Shown piece by piece: positions 16,667-25,647 of a stretch of DNA of 64,000 nucleotides. A program made the translations under genes and the position numbers. Each line of letters opens with the position of its first letter. The first letter of the stretch is position 1. Under the pieces are notes generated by a model. The model ran no database searches and was not told the DNA's origin. It worked only from the letters and a program-made list of their open reading frames with translations. The stretch comes from Halomonas sp. PR-M31 (GTDB lineage Bacteria > Pseudomonadota > Gammaproteobacteria > Pseudomonadales > Halomonadaceae). Location of the stretch: contig NZ_JIBT01000001.1 in assembly GCF_001039575.1 (NCBI RefSeq), positions 163,611 through 227,610 on the forward strand, written 5' to 3'.

Positions 16667-17622
16667 CAGATGCGCCCCTTGAGCCCTTCGGCTTCCGGCC
16701 AGTACTTGTGTACCAGATCGAGCAGTTCCACCAGGAAGTCGTCCCGGCGCTGATCGAGCTCGGACACCGAGCGTCCGGCGGCTTGGTGTTCGCAGCCTTT
16801 GACGACCTTGTCGATTAGCTCATCGGTAAGCTCGGGGGCTTGCAGTTTGGTCCAGGGCAGTTTCAGTGCCGGGCCGAACTGCTCGAGCATATGGCGCATG
16901 CCTGCATCGCCCCCGGCCAGGTGGAAGGTCAGGAAGGTGCCCATCAACGACCAGCGCAGGCCGCAACCATAGACCACCGCCGCATCGATCTCCTCGGTAG
17001 TCGCCACGCCGTCGTTGACCAGATGCAGCGCTTCCCGCCACAGCGCTTCCATCAAGCGGTCGGCGATATGGCCCTCGATCTCCTTGCGCACGATCAGTGG
17101 TCGCATGGCCATGTCCCGATACAGCGCCTGAGCGGTTTCCATCTGCGCGGGCGTGGTGGCCTCGCCTCCCACCAGTTCCACCAAGGGCAGCAGATAGACC
17201 GGGTTGAAGGGGTGAGCGACGATCACCCGGCCCGGGGCGTTGGAACAGTCTTGCTGCAGATCCGTGGGCTTGAAGCCGGAGGTAGACGAGCCGACGATGG
17301 TGGCACTCGGGGCTGCCGCATCCAGCTTAGCAAGAATCTCGCGCTTGAGTTCGAGGCGCTCCGGCACGTTCTCCTGCACCAGATCCGCATTCTCGACCGC
17401 TTCCTCCAGGCTTTCGACGAAGCGCAGCCGCTCCTGACTGGCATCGTCCGCAAGGCCGAGTTTTTCCAAAGAGGGCCAGGCGTTTTTTACCGCATTACGT
17501 GTACGCGCCTCGGCCCCTTCCATGGGATCAAACGCCACTACATCGAAGCCTTGCGCCAGGGCCCGGGAAATCCAGCCGTTGCCGATCACACCGGTGCCGA
17601 TCACGGAAAACTGCTTGCTCAT
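16666..17622 (-). CDS. cdhA: L-carnitine dehydrogenase
   Basis: A 318-residue 3-hydroxyacyl-CoA-dehydrogenase-fold enzyme with the NAD motif [14 protein letters not shown] at the N-terminus and catalytic-type [16 protein letters not shown] near residue 134. L-carnitine dehydrogenase oxidises carnitine to 3-dehydrocarnitine. Length and neighbours (beta-keto acid cleavage enzyme upstream, thioesterase downstream) match the cdh locus of Pseudomonas. It overlaps cdhC by 4 bases and cdhB by one. Confidence 0.92.
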   Translation of the reverse strand: MSKQFSVIGTGVIGNGWISRALAQGFDVVAFDPMEGAEARTRNAVKNAWPSLEKLGLADDASQERLRFVESLEEAVENADLVQENVPERLELKREILAKLDAAAPSATIVGSSTSGFKPTDLQQDCSNAPGRVIVAHPFNPVYLLPLVELVGGEATTPAQMETAQALYRDMAMRPLIVRKEIEGHIADRLMEALWREALHLVNDGVATTEEIDAAVVYGCGLRWSLMGTFLTFHLAGGDAGMRHMLEQFGPALKLPWTKLQAPELTDELIDKVVKGCEHQAAGRSVSELDQRRDDFLVELLDLVHKYWPEAEGLKGRI

Positions 17623-18527
17623 ACCTGGCCTCCTGCGGTGTTACCAGTGTTAGGATCGCGCAGCTTCAAGAAGGCGCGGGTTTCAGCGGGGGTCATGACC
17701 TTGCCTCCCAGGTTCTCGATGAGGCCGGCAGCCTTCTCGACCAGCTGGCCGTTGGTGGCCTTGACCCCCTTGCTCAGATACAGATTGTCTTCCAAACCGA
17801 CCCGGGCATGGCCACCGAGCAGCATGGCCTGAGCCACCATGGGCATCTGCAACCGTCCGATGCCGAAGGCGGCCCAGTTGGCGCCTGCCGGCAGCTTGTT
17901 GCGCATGGTCATCATGGTCTCGGTGTCCGCTTCCGCGCCCCAGGGGATACCTAGGCACAGCTGGAACAGTGGATCACCGTCGAGCAGGCCTTCTTCCTGT
18001 AGCTGACGGGCGAACCAGACATGGCCCAGGTCGAAGCATTCGAGTTCCGGCTTGACCCCGGCGGCTTGTACCAAGCGTGCGTGCTCTCGCAGCCAGTCCG
18101 CGGTATTGATGTAGACCATGTCGCCGAAGTTGAGGCTGCCACAATCCAGGGTGCACATCTCCGGCAGCAGTTCGCCTACTGGGGCGTGGCGCTCCGCCGG
18201 GGTCTGCATGTCGGTGCCCGGGCCGCCCCGGGTCGGATCATTCTCATCCGGAATCCAGTCGCCGCCGCCGCCAGCGGTGATGTTGATGACGATGTCTTGA
18301 TCAGCCTCGCGAATGCGCTGCACCACCTCACGAAAATGTTCGATGGAGTGGCTGATGCCGCCGGTTTCCGGGTCGCGCACGTGCAGGTGGGCCACACTGG
18401 CGCCAGCCTTCGCCGCTTCGATGGCGGCATTGGCGATCTGCTCCGGCGTCACAGGAACGTTGGGGTTCTTATCAAAGGTATCGCCGGCACCGGTCAGGGC
18501 GCAGGTAAGGATCATGTTGCGGTTCAT
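17619..18527 (-). CDS. cdhC: Dehydrocarnitine cleavage enzyme (BKACE family)
   Basis: A 302-residue member of the beta-keto acid cleavage enzyme family (DUF849). The Zn ligands are in [13 protein letters not shown] near residue 46, and [12 protein letters not shown] near 130 is typical. In the cdh pathway the enzyme condenses 3-dehydrocarnitine with acetyl-CoA to give betainyl-CoA and acetoacetate. It is the first gene of the operon, divergent from a TauE/SafE-type permease gene. Two direct repeats at 18584-18617 lie between the two and may bind a regulator. No regulator gene adjoins. Confidence 0.92.
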   Translation of the reverse strand: MNRNMILTCALTGAGDTFDKNPNVPVTPEQIANAAIEAAKAGASVAHLHVRDPETGGISHSIEHFREVVQRIREADQDIVINITAGGGGDWIPDENDPTRGGPGTDMQTPAERHAPVGELLPEMCTLDCGSLNFGDMVYINTADWLREHARLVQAAGVKPELECFDLGHVWFARQLQEEGLLDGDPLFQLCLGIPWGAEADTETMMTMRNKLPAGANWAAFGIGRLQMPMVAQAMLLGGHARVGLEDNLYLSKGVKATNGQLVEKAAGLIENLGGKVMTPAETRAFLKLRDPNTGNTAGGQV

Positions 18528-18583
18528 GGGAAGAACTCCGTCATTGAATTGACATTAGTGTGGTAGAAAATCCGCCGGCTAAA

Positions 18584-18617
18584 TCGACGTTTTGCGACAT
18601 GGTGTTGACGTTTTACG
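18584..18617. promoter_or_regulatory. Two 13-base direct repeats, 21 bases apart, in the cdhC/permease intergenic region
   Basis: TCGACGTTTTGCG (18584-18596) and TTGACGTTTTACG (18605-18617) match at 11 of 13 bases and start 21 bases apart, two helical turns, on the same face. AraC-family activators bind such paired direct repeats, and the Pseudomonas cdh operon is under an AraC-type regulator (CdhR). The site lies about 57 bases before the cdhC start and before a TATAAT (18662-18667) that could serve the divergent gene. Confidence 0.45.
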
Positions 18618-18700
18618 TCACTCTTCTTAGTCATGTCGGTTTCGGCACCGCTCCAATCCGATATAATCCGCGTCAAATTTCACTGAACAGGACGTCCTGC

Positions 18701-19464
18701 GTGACGCTTTTCGACGCGCTTTCCCCGCTCTCCAGCACCCTCGAGCTGGTACTGATTGCGCTGTCGGCGCTGACCTCCGCCATTTCGGCGAGCGCCGGTA
18801 TCGGTGGTGGCACCTTGCTGATCATCGTCATGGCTCAGGTAATGCCTGCCGTGGCGCTGATTCCGGTACACGGCATGGTGCAGTTCGGCTCCAACCTGGG
18901 GCGTGCGGCCCTCACCTGGCGACACATCGATCGTCAATTGATCGCTGCGTTCTTGCCCGGTGTCGTGCTGGGCGCCCTGGCCGCCGCCTGGTTGCTGATC
19001 CGCCTGCCCAGCGGCGTGCTGGAGCTGTGTATCGCGCTGTTCGTGCTCTACTCCTGCTGGGGGCCGAGCCTGCCCAAGCGCAGGCTGGGCCAAGGCACGA
19101 CGCTGCTTGCCGGCGCGGTGACCACGCTTCTGTCCAGTTTGATTGGCGCCAGCGGCCCATTAGTTGCCGCCTTCGTCAAGCACAGTCAGACCACGCCCTT
19201 TGCCCGGGTGGCGACTTTCGCCGCCTGCATGAGCCTGCAGCACCTGACCAAGGCGTTTATATTCGCTTCGCCGGATTCGTGTTTCGCGACTGGCTGGGGC
19301 TGATGGTGGCGATGATCGCTGCTGGCTTGTTGGGCACCTGGCTGGGGCTGCGTTTGCTGAAAGGGTTAAGCGCCGAGCGCTTCGACAGCCTGTTCAAATG
19401 GATGCTGACGCTTTTGGCGCTGCGTTTATTGTGGATGGGAGCTGAGCAGATAGTTGCCCATTGA
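18701..19464 (+). pseudogene. TauE/SafE (TSUP) family permease, broken by a one-base deletion
   Basis: From a GTG at 18701 (AGGA 8 bases before) the frame encodes a TSUP permease to SLQHLTKAFIFA, then reads ASPDSCFATGWG and stops at 19303. The rest of the family sequence (FAGFVFRDWLGLMVAMIAAG to the end) continues in another frame to 19464. Adding one base near 19264-19268 joins both parts into a 254-residue protein of normal length with about eight membrane segments. TSUP members move sulfite, taurine-type sulfonates or other organic anions. It is divergent from cdhCAB. The break is either a real mutation or a missed base. Confidence 0.88.
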
Positions 19465-19519
19465 GGTGTGCTCAAGGGTAGGTCATGCGTTTTTGGCGAA
19501 AAGTTCTCTCGTGACAAAA

Positions 19520-19566
19520 TTCGCCATTTGAGCGATGATGTAAAATGTTTCGTCATTTGAGCGATG
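19520..19566 (+). repeat. Two 18-base direct repeats before the Xre-RES pair
   Basis: TTCGCCATTTGAGCGATG (19520-19537) and TTCGTCATTTGAGCGATG (19549-19566) differ at one base and start 29 bases apart. They lie immediately upstream of the antitoxin ATG at 19585 and contain the TTTGAGCGAT core, a probable binding site for the Xre-type antitoxin or its complex. Confidence 0.6.
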
Positions 19567-19584
19567 CATAGAGAGAGCCCCGCC

Positions 19585-19986
19585 ATGTCCTTGCACCAGC
19601 TCAGCAACGATAAGCGCCGTGATATGAGCGCCGCGGCCATGCGCACCTTCCCCAACATCGTCCGTGACTGGGGGCTGAAAGAACAGGAGGCCGCCGTGTT
19701 GCTCGGCGTGCCCGACTCTACCTACCGCCGCTGGCGCAAGGTGCCTGACAGCGCACGTTTGGACGTGAATCATCTCGAGCGCATGTCCCTGCTCCTGGGA
19801 ATCTACAAGGCGCTGCAGATCCTGTTGCCCAACGCCGAGGCGGCGGATGCGTGGCTGCGCCGACCCAATCGGAACCCGCTGTTCGCCGGTCAGGCCCCGC
19901 TCGATCGCTTGCGCCAGGGTTTGGTCGCGGATCTCTATGTGGTCCGCCAATACCTGGATGCTGCAAGAGGCGGCGGCTTTGCATGA
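19585..19986 (+). CDS. Xre/MbcA/ParS-type antitoxin of a RES toxin
   Basis: A 133-residue antitoxin: an N-terminal Xre-like helix-turn-helix (WGLKEQEAAVLLGVPDSTYRRWR near residue 31) and a C-terminal toxin-binding domain with the DUF2384 pattern (LLPNAEAADAWLRRPNRNPLFAGQAPLD). I take the ATG at 19585, since the upstream ATG at 19564 lies inside the second direct repeat and GAGAG precedes 19585. The stop overlaps the RES start (ATGA). It should repress its own operon through the upstream repeats. Confidence 0.9.
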   Translation: MSLHQLSNDKRRDMSAAAMRTFPNIVRDWGLKEQEAAVLLGVPDSTYRRWRKVPDSARLDVNHLERMSLLLGIYKALQILLPNAEAADAWLRRPNRNPLFAGQAPLDRLRQGLVADLYVVRQYLDAARGGGFA

Positions 19987-20660
19987 GCCTTTCGACAAAT
20001 GATGTGCGCTGGCGCCCCAGCTATCGCATCATTCCCTCTCGATTTCCACCCATCGACCTGTTTGAGCGCGTCGCCGATCCGGACGATTGGAACCTGCTCC
20101 AGGAACTCGAAGGCAAAACCTCAGCGAGACTTCGCGAGCAGGCTGGGGCTATCCATCTCGTAGACGAAGAGGACCGTCGCTATGGTCCGGGCTGGACGCC
20201 GATCATGGCCGCGTTCTGCCATTTTTCGAGTCAAGGAAGCCGCTTCTCGGACGGCACCTTTGGCGTCTACTACTGTGCCCTTAGCGAGGCCACGGCCATC
20301 GCTGAAACGCGCTATCACGCCGAGCGGTTCCTGCGGGATTCGAACGAACCACCCATGCTACTACCGCAACGCGTCTATCTGTCTGATCTGGCGGGGTGTT
20401 TGATCGACTTGCGCAACGCGGCCTCTGCCGCGCCCTTTCTCGTTCCTGAGGATTGGTCGGCAGGTCAGACCTTTGGACGCGACGCCAGGGCGTCTCGTCG
20501 TGATGGGATCGTCTACCCCAGCGTGCGTGATCCAGAGGGGGAGTGCGCCGCTGTATTACGTCCCCCGGTACTCTCTCCCACCCGCCAGGGGCGGCATCTG
20601 GGGTATGACTGGGATGGGCAGCGCATCCGCCATGTGCTGGAACTGAGCCTGGTCGATTAG
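19983..20660 (+). CDS. RES-domain toxin
   Basis: A 225-residue RES-family toxin. Known members degrade NAD+ and stop growth. The Arg-Glu-Ser residues that name the family are seen as R87 (SRFSDGTFGVYY), E108 (TAIAETRYH) and S180 (IVYPSVRD). The start overlaps the antitoxin stop by 4 bases. The gene ends 26 bases from the stop of the convergent DUF1513 gene. Confidence 0.92.
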   Translation: MSLSTNDVRWRPSYRIIPSRFPPIDLFERVADPDDWNLLQELEGKTSARLREQAGAIHLVDEEDRRYGPGWTPIMAAFCHFSSQGSRFSDGTFGVYYCALSEATAIAETRYHAERFLRDSNEPPMLLPQRVYLSDLAGCLIDLRNAASAAPFLVPEDWSAGQTFGRDARASRRDGIVYPSVRDPEGECAAVLRPPVLSPTRQGRHLGYDWDGQRIRHVLELSLVD

Positions 20661-20686
20661 TAACCCGAATGGATTGCCAGCAGTGC

Positions 20687-21784
20687 TTACGCCAGGGTCA
20701 GGTGGTTGTCCCAGTGCACAGGCAGTTGGGTTAGGCGTTCCGGCGTGCTGGACGTGCTGTTTAGACGATAGAGCCCACCGCGGCCCGAGGAGACGAGAAA
20801 GTCGTTTTCGCCTTCTGCGACTACGCCGGCGGCGTCTTCCAGGGCAAGTTCGCGTAGCAGTTTTCCGGTGTGGGTTTCCATGATCAATATTCGAGCGCCC
20901 CTGGGTGCAGTGATCGCGGCGTGGCGGCCATTGCCGGAGATGGCGACACTTGCGATGTATTGCTTGAGCGAGGTCGTCAGGGGTTCAGGCAGGGCAAGCT
21001 CTTTAAACTCGTCGGCCCGGCCATCCAGCCGGGCGATCAATGGCAGTGTTTCCCACTCCGGCCCTTGAAACTGATAACCCGTAATCACCGTGCCGTCCGG
21101 TCCGACATCCAGATGGCGGCAGCTAAGCTGATGGTGAGAAGGTTCATGACGCGCAAGAATCTTGCCGCTGTGCCGGTCCATCAATAGCAGTGCCGGCGCC
21201 ATGCTATCCAGGTTGAGCTTGGCGCGACCGTAGTCCGGGTGGGTTTCGATACCGCCAAGGGCCACGATCAGCGTATCGCCATCCGGATGCAGGCGCAGCT
21301 CGTGGGGGCCGATACCGTCAAGGGGGAACTCCTTCACGAGAGCGTAGTCACGCGCCGCATCGAAGACCTGAATGATGCCCACGGTGCTCTCAAATCGATT
21401 GGCGGTGGCATAGAGATAGTGCCCGTCCGGGCTGAATACGCCGTGACCGTAAAAGTGGCGGCCGTCTCCCGCTTCAATGGACAGCCGCGTGCTGCCGGCA
21501 TCGATATCCAGCACATGAAGCTGCCGTCCGGGCCGCCGGGCGAACATCACCACTTCGCGCTTGCCCGGGCGTCGTGTGCCGCCATGGCAGCGCTCCGGTA
21601 CGTCTGTCATGAAAGCCAGTTCGCCCCGCAGAGTAGCGCCTGCCAGGCAGTGCTTGCCCTCGGCATCGTCCACCGCGCTGAACAGCAGCGGTTCGTCGTC
21701 GGCCCAGGCCCAAGGCGCGGGGGCCAGCCCCGCCCAGGCGCTCAGGACTAGACTGTTCTTGAGAAAGTGGCGACGGTTCAGCAT
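20687..21784 (-). CDS. DUF1513 periplasmic beta-propeller-like protein of the imelysin locus
   Basis: A 365-residue protein with a twin-arginine signal (NRRHFLKNSLVLSAWAGLAP) and a repeated-blade sequence with GHGVFSPDGHYLYAT, IGPHELRLHPDGDTLIVA and CRHLDVGPDGTVITGYQFQG, which suggests a beta-propeller. The molecular function is unknown. It lies 3 bases after the smaller imelysin gene, in the order imelysin, di-haem protein, imelysin, DUF1513 that is found at iron-regulated loci of pseudomonads. It is probably an exported partner in iron handling. Confidence 0.85.
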   Translation of the reverse strand: MLNRRHFLKNSLVLSAWAGLAPAPWAWADDEPLLFSAVDDAEGKHCLAGATLRGELAFMTDVPERCHGGTRRPGKREVVMFARRPGRQLHVLDIDAGSTRLSIEAGDGRHFYGHGVFSPDGHYLYATANRFESTVGIIQVFDAARDYALVKEFPLDGIGPHELRLHPDGDTLIVALGGIETHPDYGRAKLNLDSMAPALLLMDRHSGKILARHEPSHHQLSCRHLDVGPDGTVITGYQFQGPEWETLPLIARLDGRADEFKELALPEPLTTSLKQYIASVAISGNGRHAAITAPRGARILIMETHTGKLLRELALEDAAGVVAEGENDFLVSSGRGGLYRLNSTSSTPERLTQLPVHWDNHLTLA

Positions 21785-21787
21785 GGG

Positions 21788-22795
21788 TCAGTCTCCGTCG
21801 CTTGAATTAAACCCCTGCTTGATATCCAGCGCCGGGGCGATCTTGTACTCCATCAGCTGGCGCAGCTGCTCGACTTGCACGTACAGGCGTTGCAGTCCCT
21901 TATAGGCCTGCTCGTCTTCCAGCGCTGGGGCAAGCCCGGAAGGCAGTGACTCCGCCAAGGCGCGGGTCTCGGAGAGCGTCTCTTCCAGCTCCTGGCCCAG
22001 CTCCGCCTCGCTTTCCTGTTGCAGCAGCGCCTGCGCCCCCGGCAGGAAGCTCTGCTCCAGTCCCGCCAGTGACGCTGCGATCAGGGCGATGGATTCACTG
22101 CTACGCCAGGCATCCGCCAGATAGCCGTTGCGGGATTTGCCGCGCAGACCCATGGGCTCCGCCAGGCGTTTGTCATCCAGAATCTGCAGGCCGTGCAGGG
22201 CGCTTTCCACGGTGGTTTCCGTATAGCCTTCGGTGCTCAGGTAATGCTCCTCAAAAGCCTGCCAGTCCTGATTCAGCGCCTGGGTCGTGGTGGCCAGATG
22301 CTGGCCGATGGCGCCGGCCAGGGCGCAGCCTTGTGGTGATTCTAGCGGTACCTCATTCCCGTTCTCGGACTCGAACAGCAGATATTCCAGGGCCGGGAAG
22401 CCTTTGAGAGCAACGCTGTCTGCAGCGACCTGCTCCGGGGTGGGCGGGTTGGGGGCCTTGAGCCAGGCATCGACCTTTCTGGCGATGAGGTTCTTGCGGT
22501 CCGGCCAGAACTGCAGCTGCCAGGCGCGGCTTCGCTGCTCGATGGGGCCGAAATCCACATAGCGCACCCGCTGCCAGGCCTTGTAGGCCGCAAGCCAGGC
22601 ATCGCGTATCGTATCGGGATTCTGACAGCCCTCTTGCAAGGTGTCCGCAAGCGCAGTGCTTTCATTTTGGAGCGCTTGATACTGCCCGCCGATAGCGCTG
22701 TACCAGCGCTCCTTAGGTTCGGCGTCATCGGCCCAGGCCGACGATGACAGCAGGGAGGTGGCAAGCAGGGCGAGAAGAGAGCGTCGCAAGGTCAT
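21788..22795 (-). CDS. Imelysin-family periplasmic protein (short form)
   Basis: A 335-residue imelysin (peptidase M75-like) protein with signal peptide (LLALLATSLLSSSAWA). Imelysins take part in iron uptake; proteolysis is not proven. The family motif GxHxxE is altered here: GFPALEYLLFE has Pro where the His stands. Length and position match the smaller imelysin of such clusters. It is probably co-transcribed with the di-haem gene 21 bases upstream and DUF1513 downstream. Confidence 0.85.
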   Translation of the reverse strand: MTLRRSLLALLATSLLSSSAWADDAEPKERWYSAIGGQYQALQNESTALADTLQEGCQNPDTIRDAWLAAYKAWQRVRYVDFGPIEQRSRAWQLQFWPDRKNLIARKVDAWLKAPNPPTPEQVAADSVALKGFPALEYLLFESENGNEVPLESPQGCALAGAIGQHLATTTQALNQDWQAFEEHYLSTEGYTETTVESALHGLQILDDKRLAEPMGLRGKSRNGYLADAWRSSESIALIAASLAGLEQSFLPGAQALLQQESEAELGQELEETLSETRALAESLPSGLAPALEDEQAYKGLQRLYVQVEQLRQLMEYKIAPALDIKQGFNSSDGD

Positions 22796-22816
22796 GCTGT
22801 TTGTTCCTTATACTCT

Positions 22817-24226
22817 TCAAAGAGATTCAAGAAAGCGCAGCAAGGTCTCGCGCTCTTCTGCGGGCAGATGACGGTACTGTTCCTTGGCGCTTTCCGCTTC
22901 ACCGCCATGCCATAAAATGGCTTCTTCCAAGGTTCGGGCGCGCCCATCGTGCAGGAAACTGGCGCGGGGATTGACGGTTTGCGCCAAGCCGATGCCCCAT
23001 AGCGGCGGGGTGCGCCACTCTTGGCCGCTGGCCTTGAACTCGGGACGATTATCCGCCAGCGCCGCGCCCATGTCGTGCAACAGCATGTCCGTGTAGGGCC
23101 AGATGGTCTGGTCGCTCAGCTCTGGCCGATCCTCGACTTCGGCGGTCTGGTGACGCGGGGTATGACAGCCGGCGCAGCCAAGGTCGTTGAATTTCCGCGC
23201 GCCCGTCTGTACCGCTGGGTCGTCCATGTCGCGGCGCGCCGGCACCGCCAGGCTGCTGGCGTAGAAGGTGATGAAGTTGGCGATCTTATCGCTGACTTCC
23301 GGCTCGCCGCCATGAGGAGTCTCGTCACAGCGCTGCTTGGGGTCGCAGTCCGTGGCCAGATTCAGGCTCGAGGTCAAACCCATATCGCCGGCGAAGGCGC
23401 CTAGGCTTTGTTGCTCGATGCTGACCTCACCGGCCTTCCATCCGAAGCGGCCCATCTGGAGGGTGTCGGTGGCACGGTTCCAGGCCACATTGGTCCGCCC
23501 GGAGATGCCATCGCCATCGGCATCCTCCGGGTCCGCATTGGCCAGAAGATCCTTTTCCTCGATTGCTTCGAGCAACCCCAGGCCGATCATCGGTGGCGCT
23601 ACCCGGGGCGAAGTCAGTAGATCCTCGGGTAGGGGGCCGTAATTTGGATTTTCGATGCGATATTCCGGGACTTGCAGGCTGACCGGTGAACCGTCTCCCA
23701 GCTTGACCTCTCGTTCGATGTACTCCACCACCATGTTTGCTTCCGGCTTGACACCGGGCAGGGCCGCGTTCTGCAACTGGGTGCCATAGACGGGGGCAGG
23801 CTTCACGCCCTGGCGCTCCAGGAGTTCCGCGTCCTCTTCCGGGTCGGCGGGCACGGATAGGCGCAAGAACAACGAGACCGGTGTTTCCCCCGAGGCCGGT
23901 GGATGGCCGCGACCGTCCTTGATGTGACAGCCCTGACAGGAGTTGGTGTTGAACAGCGGGCCCAGGCCGTCCCGAGCCTCGGTGCTGGCCGGAGCCGCAA
24001 CCCAAGGGTTGCGGAAGAAACTGTTGCCCACGCTGAAATCGAGGCGTTTGGTCATCGACTGATTGCTCAGGGGCAGGGAATAGGCGTTGTGATCGAACTG
24101 CTCCACGGTGCCCTCACCCGCGCTCTTGGGGGTGTTCTGCAGCGGATATTCCTCGGCGGCGGCACCGGTTGCCAGTCCTACCAGGCAGAGACTCGCCCAG
24201 AAAATCAGATGATGCGATGCGGTCAT
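22817..24226 (-). CDS. Di-haem c-type cytochrome (DUF1111, thiol oxidoreductase-like)
   Basis: A 469-residue exported protein with signal peptide ending ATGAAA and two c-type haem sites, CQGCH near residue 97 and CAGCH near residue 353, with a run of conserved segments (FLRLSVPADPEED, ISGRTNVAW, LHDMG, WGIGL, FLHDGRARTLEEAILWHGGEA). It belongs to the DUF1111 family related to MauG and di-haem peroxidases. It lies between two imelysin genes and probably performs redox chemistry on iron in the periplasm. The exact reaction is unknown. Confidence 0.9.
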   Translation of the reverse strand: MTASHHLIFWASLCLVGLATGAAAEEYPLQNTPKSAGEGTVEQFDHNAYSLPLSNQSMTKRLDFSVGNSFFRNPWVAAPASTEARDGLGPLFNTNSCQGCHIKDGRGHPPASGETPVSLFLRLSVPADPEEDAELLERQGVKPAPVYGTQLQNAALPGVKPEANMVVEYIEREVKLGDGSPVSLQVPEYRIENPNYGPLPEDLLTSPRVAPPMIGLGLLEAIEEKDLLANADPEDADGDGISGRTNVAWNRATDTLQMGRFGWKAGEVSIEQQSLGAFAGDMGLTSSLNLATDCDPKQRCDETPHGGEPEVSDKIANFITFYASSLAVPARRDMDDPAVQTGARKFNDLGCAGCHTPRHQTAEVEDRPELSDQTIWPYTDMLLHDMGAALADNRPEFKASGQEWRTPPLWGIGLAQTVNPRASFLHDGRARTLEEAILWHGGEAESAKEQYRHLPAEERETLLRFLESL

Positions 24227-24248
24227 GGAAAAGACCTCGTTGAAGCGT

Positions 24249-24289
24249 CAACGGCGAAGCCTTGAGATGGGGCTTCGCCGTTGTTTTTT
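24249..24289 (+). terminator. 13-bp hairpin with a T-run on the plus strand between the imelysin and di-haem genes
   Basis: CAACGGCGAAGCC (24249-24261) pairs perfectly with GGCTTCGCCGTTG (24271-24283) and is followed by six T on the plus strand. The flanking genes are both on the minus strand, where the hairpin is preceded by A's and not followed by U's. It could stop antisense transcription, or act as an mRNA-stabilising or attenuating hairpin inside the operon. Confidence 0.6.
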
Positions 24290-24298
24290 ACGGGTATC

Positions 24299-25591
24299 TT
24301 AGAAATCGTGGCCGGCGGTGTCCGGTTCCAGTGATGCGATACCCAGCGTGTTGGCAGCCTGCTCGATGGAGCCGGTCTGTTCGACCAGCGTCAGAATGGC
24401 ATTATTGATCATTTCGCTACCCTGGGTATTGCCCGGGGCGATCATCATGTCGAATTTCATCGGTGACTCTTCGGCCTCGGCGGTCTGCTTCAGGGTATCG
24501 AGGGCCGCCATGGAGTCCTTGAGCTGCTGGCGCAAGGTGTCATCGAGCTCGCTATCCTGTTTGGCGACCAGATCGGAGAGCGAAGAACCGCTCAGCTCGC
24601 TGCCGTCCACCCGCTCATACTGGCCGGTATAGACGTTGCGAATGCCCTTGCCGTTGTAATAATGGGCGTTGTGGGTGTTGTCGCTGAAACAGGAGTGCTC
24701 GTCCTCGAAGGAGTTGGCTTCTAGTGCGACCTTCATGCGTTCGCCGGCGAGTTCCCCTAGCGATAGCGAACCCATGCCGAACAGCATGCGCTGCAGGCCT
24801 TCTTGTGGCTCAAGTGCCAGCAATTCCGCGCGATAGTTGTCCTGCTGTTCCGGTGCCCACTGCGCCGTCATCCACTCCAGGTCGTTGACCAACAGATCCG
24901 TGGCCGCATCCAGATAGGCGGCGCGGCGATCACAGTTGCCGTGAGTGCAGTCCTCTCCGGTTTGGTAGTCGCTGGGCGGACGGTCGCCGTTGCCGGCCTC
25001 GAAGCCATGTAGATCCTGGCCCCATAGAAGAAACTCGATGGCGTGATAGCCGGTGGCCACGTTGGCCTCGGAGCCGCCAATTTCATTGAGATCCGCCAGC
25101 AGCTGTGGCGTCAAGTCGCTGACGTCGATCGTCTCGCCACCCACGTTGATCTCGTTGCTGGCGATGATGTTGACCGTGGCGCCTTCATTACCCAGCTCGT
25201 GCTGGTAGTCATCGCCTTCCACGTAGTCGATCATGCCCTCGTCCAGGGGCCAGGCGTTGACCTGGCCTTCCCAGTCGTCCACCACCGGGTTACCGAAACG
25301 AAAGACTTCGCTTTGCTGATAAGGAATGCGGGACGCCAGCCAGGCCTGCTTGGCGGCTTCAAGAGTGTCGGCGTTGGGATTTTCGATGAAGGCGTCGGTG
25401 GCCTCATCGAGTTTTTGCGCCGTGATCAGGGCATCCTGGAAGGTGGCGTGGGCCAGATCGGCATAGTGTTCGACCACCGCCTCAGGCGTGACATTGTCGT
25501 TTGACTTGGTTTGCTCTTGTGCTTGGGCTTGAGCAGCCAGGCTGAAAGTGGCGATAGAAACAACAAGTGGCGCGAGGTGAAAGCGGGTCAT
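24299..25591 (-). CDS. Imelysin-family iron-regulated periplasmic protein (long form)
   Basis: A 430-residue imelysin/IrpA-like protein with signal peptide (SIATFSLAAQAQAQ). It keeps the GxHxxE motif: ATGYHAIEFLLWG near residue 185. DCTHGNCDRRAAYLDAATDLL and SCFSDNTHNAHYYNGKGIRN are typical of the long imelysins such as the iron-related ICMP protein of Pseudomonas aeruginosa. First gene of the cluster; a TATAAT promoter and a 13/19 Fur-box match lie before it, fitting iron repression. Confidence 0.9.
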   Translation of the reverse strand: MTRFHLAPLVVSIATFSLAAQAQAQEQTKSNDNVTPEAVVEHYADLAHATFQDALITAQKLDEATDAFIENPNADTLEAAKQAWLASRIPYQQSEVFRFGNPVVDDWEGQVNAWPLDEGMIDYVEGDDYQHELGNEGATVNIIASNEINVGGETIDVSDLTPQLLADLNEIGGSEANVATGYHAIEFLLWGQDLHGFEAGNGDRPPSDYQTGEDCTHGNCDRRAAYLDAATDLLVNDLEWMTAQWAPEQQDNYRAELLALEPQEGLQRMLFGMGSLSLGELAGERMKVALEANSFEDEHSCFSDNTHNAHYYNGKGIRNVYTGQYERVDGSELSGSSLSDLVAKQDSELDDTLRQQLKDSMAALDTLKQTAEAEESPMKFDMMIAPGNTQGSEMINNAILTLVEQTGSIEQAANTLGIASLEPDTAGHDF

Positions 25592-25604
25592 GGCAGCTTC
25601 CTGA

Positions 25605-25623
25605 AGAAAAGAAAATCATTATT
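25605..25623 (-). promoter_or_regulatory. Candidate Fur box
   Basis: AGAAAAGAAAATCATTATT on the plus strand matches 13 of 19 positions of the Fur consensus and includes AATCATTAT. It lies 14 bases before the imelysin start and about 25 bases after the TATAAT of the probable promoter, a place where binding would block transcription. Confidence 0.45.
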
Positions 25624-25647
25624 GGATGCGAGTTATTCTTCTTCGCG

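Noticed and set aside
16840..17832. Plus frame of 330 codons opposite the carnitine genes
   Set aside because: Shadow of cdhA and cdhC, both well identified on the minus strand.
19255..19275. Programmed frameshift in the TauE/SafE gene
   Set aside because: No slippery heptamer with a following pseudoknot is visible, and the family is not known to use one; a single missing base is simpler.
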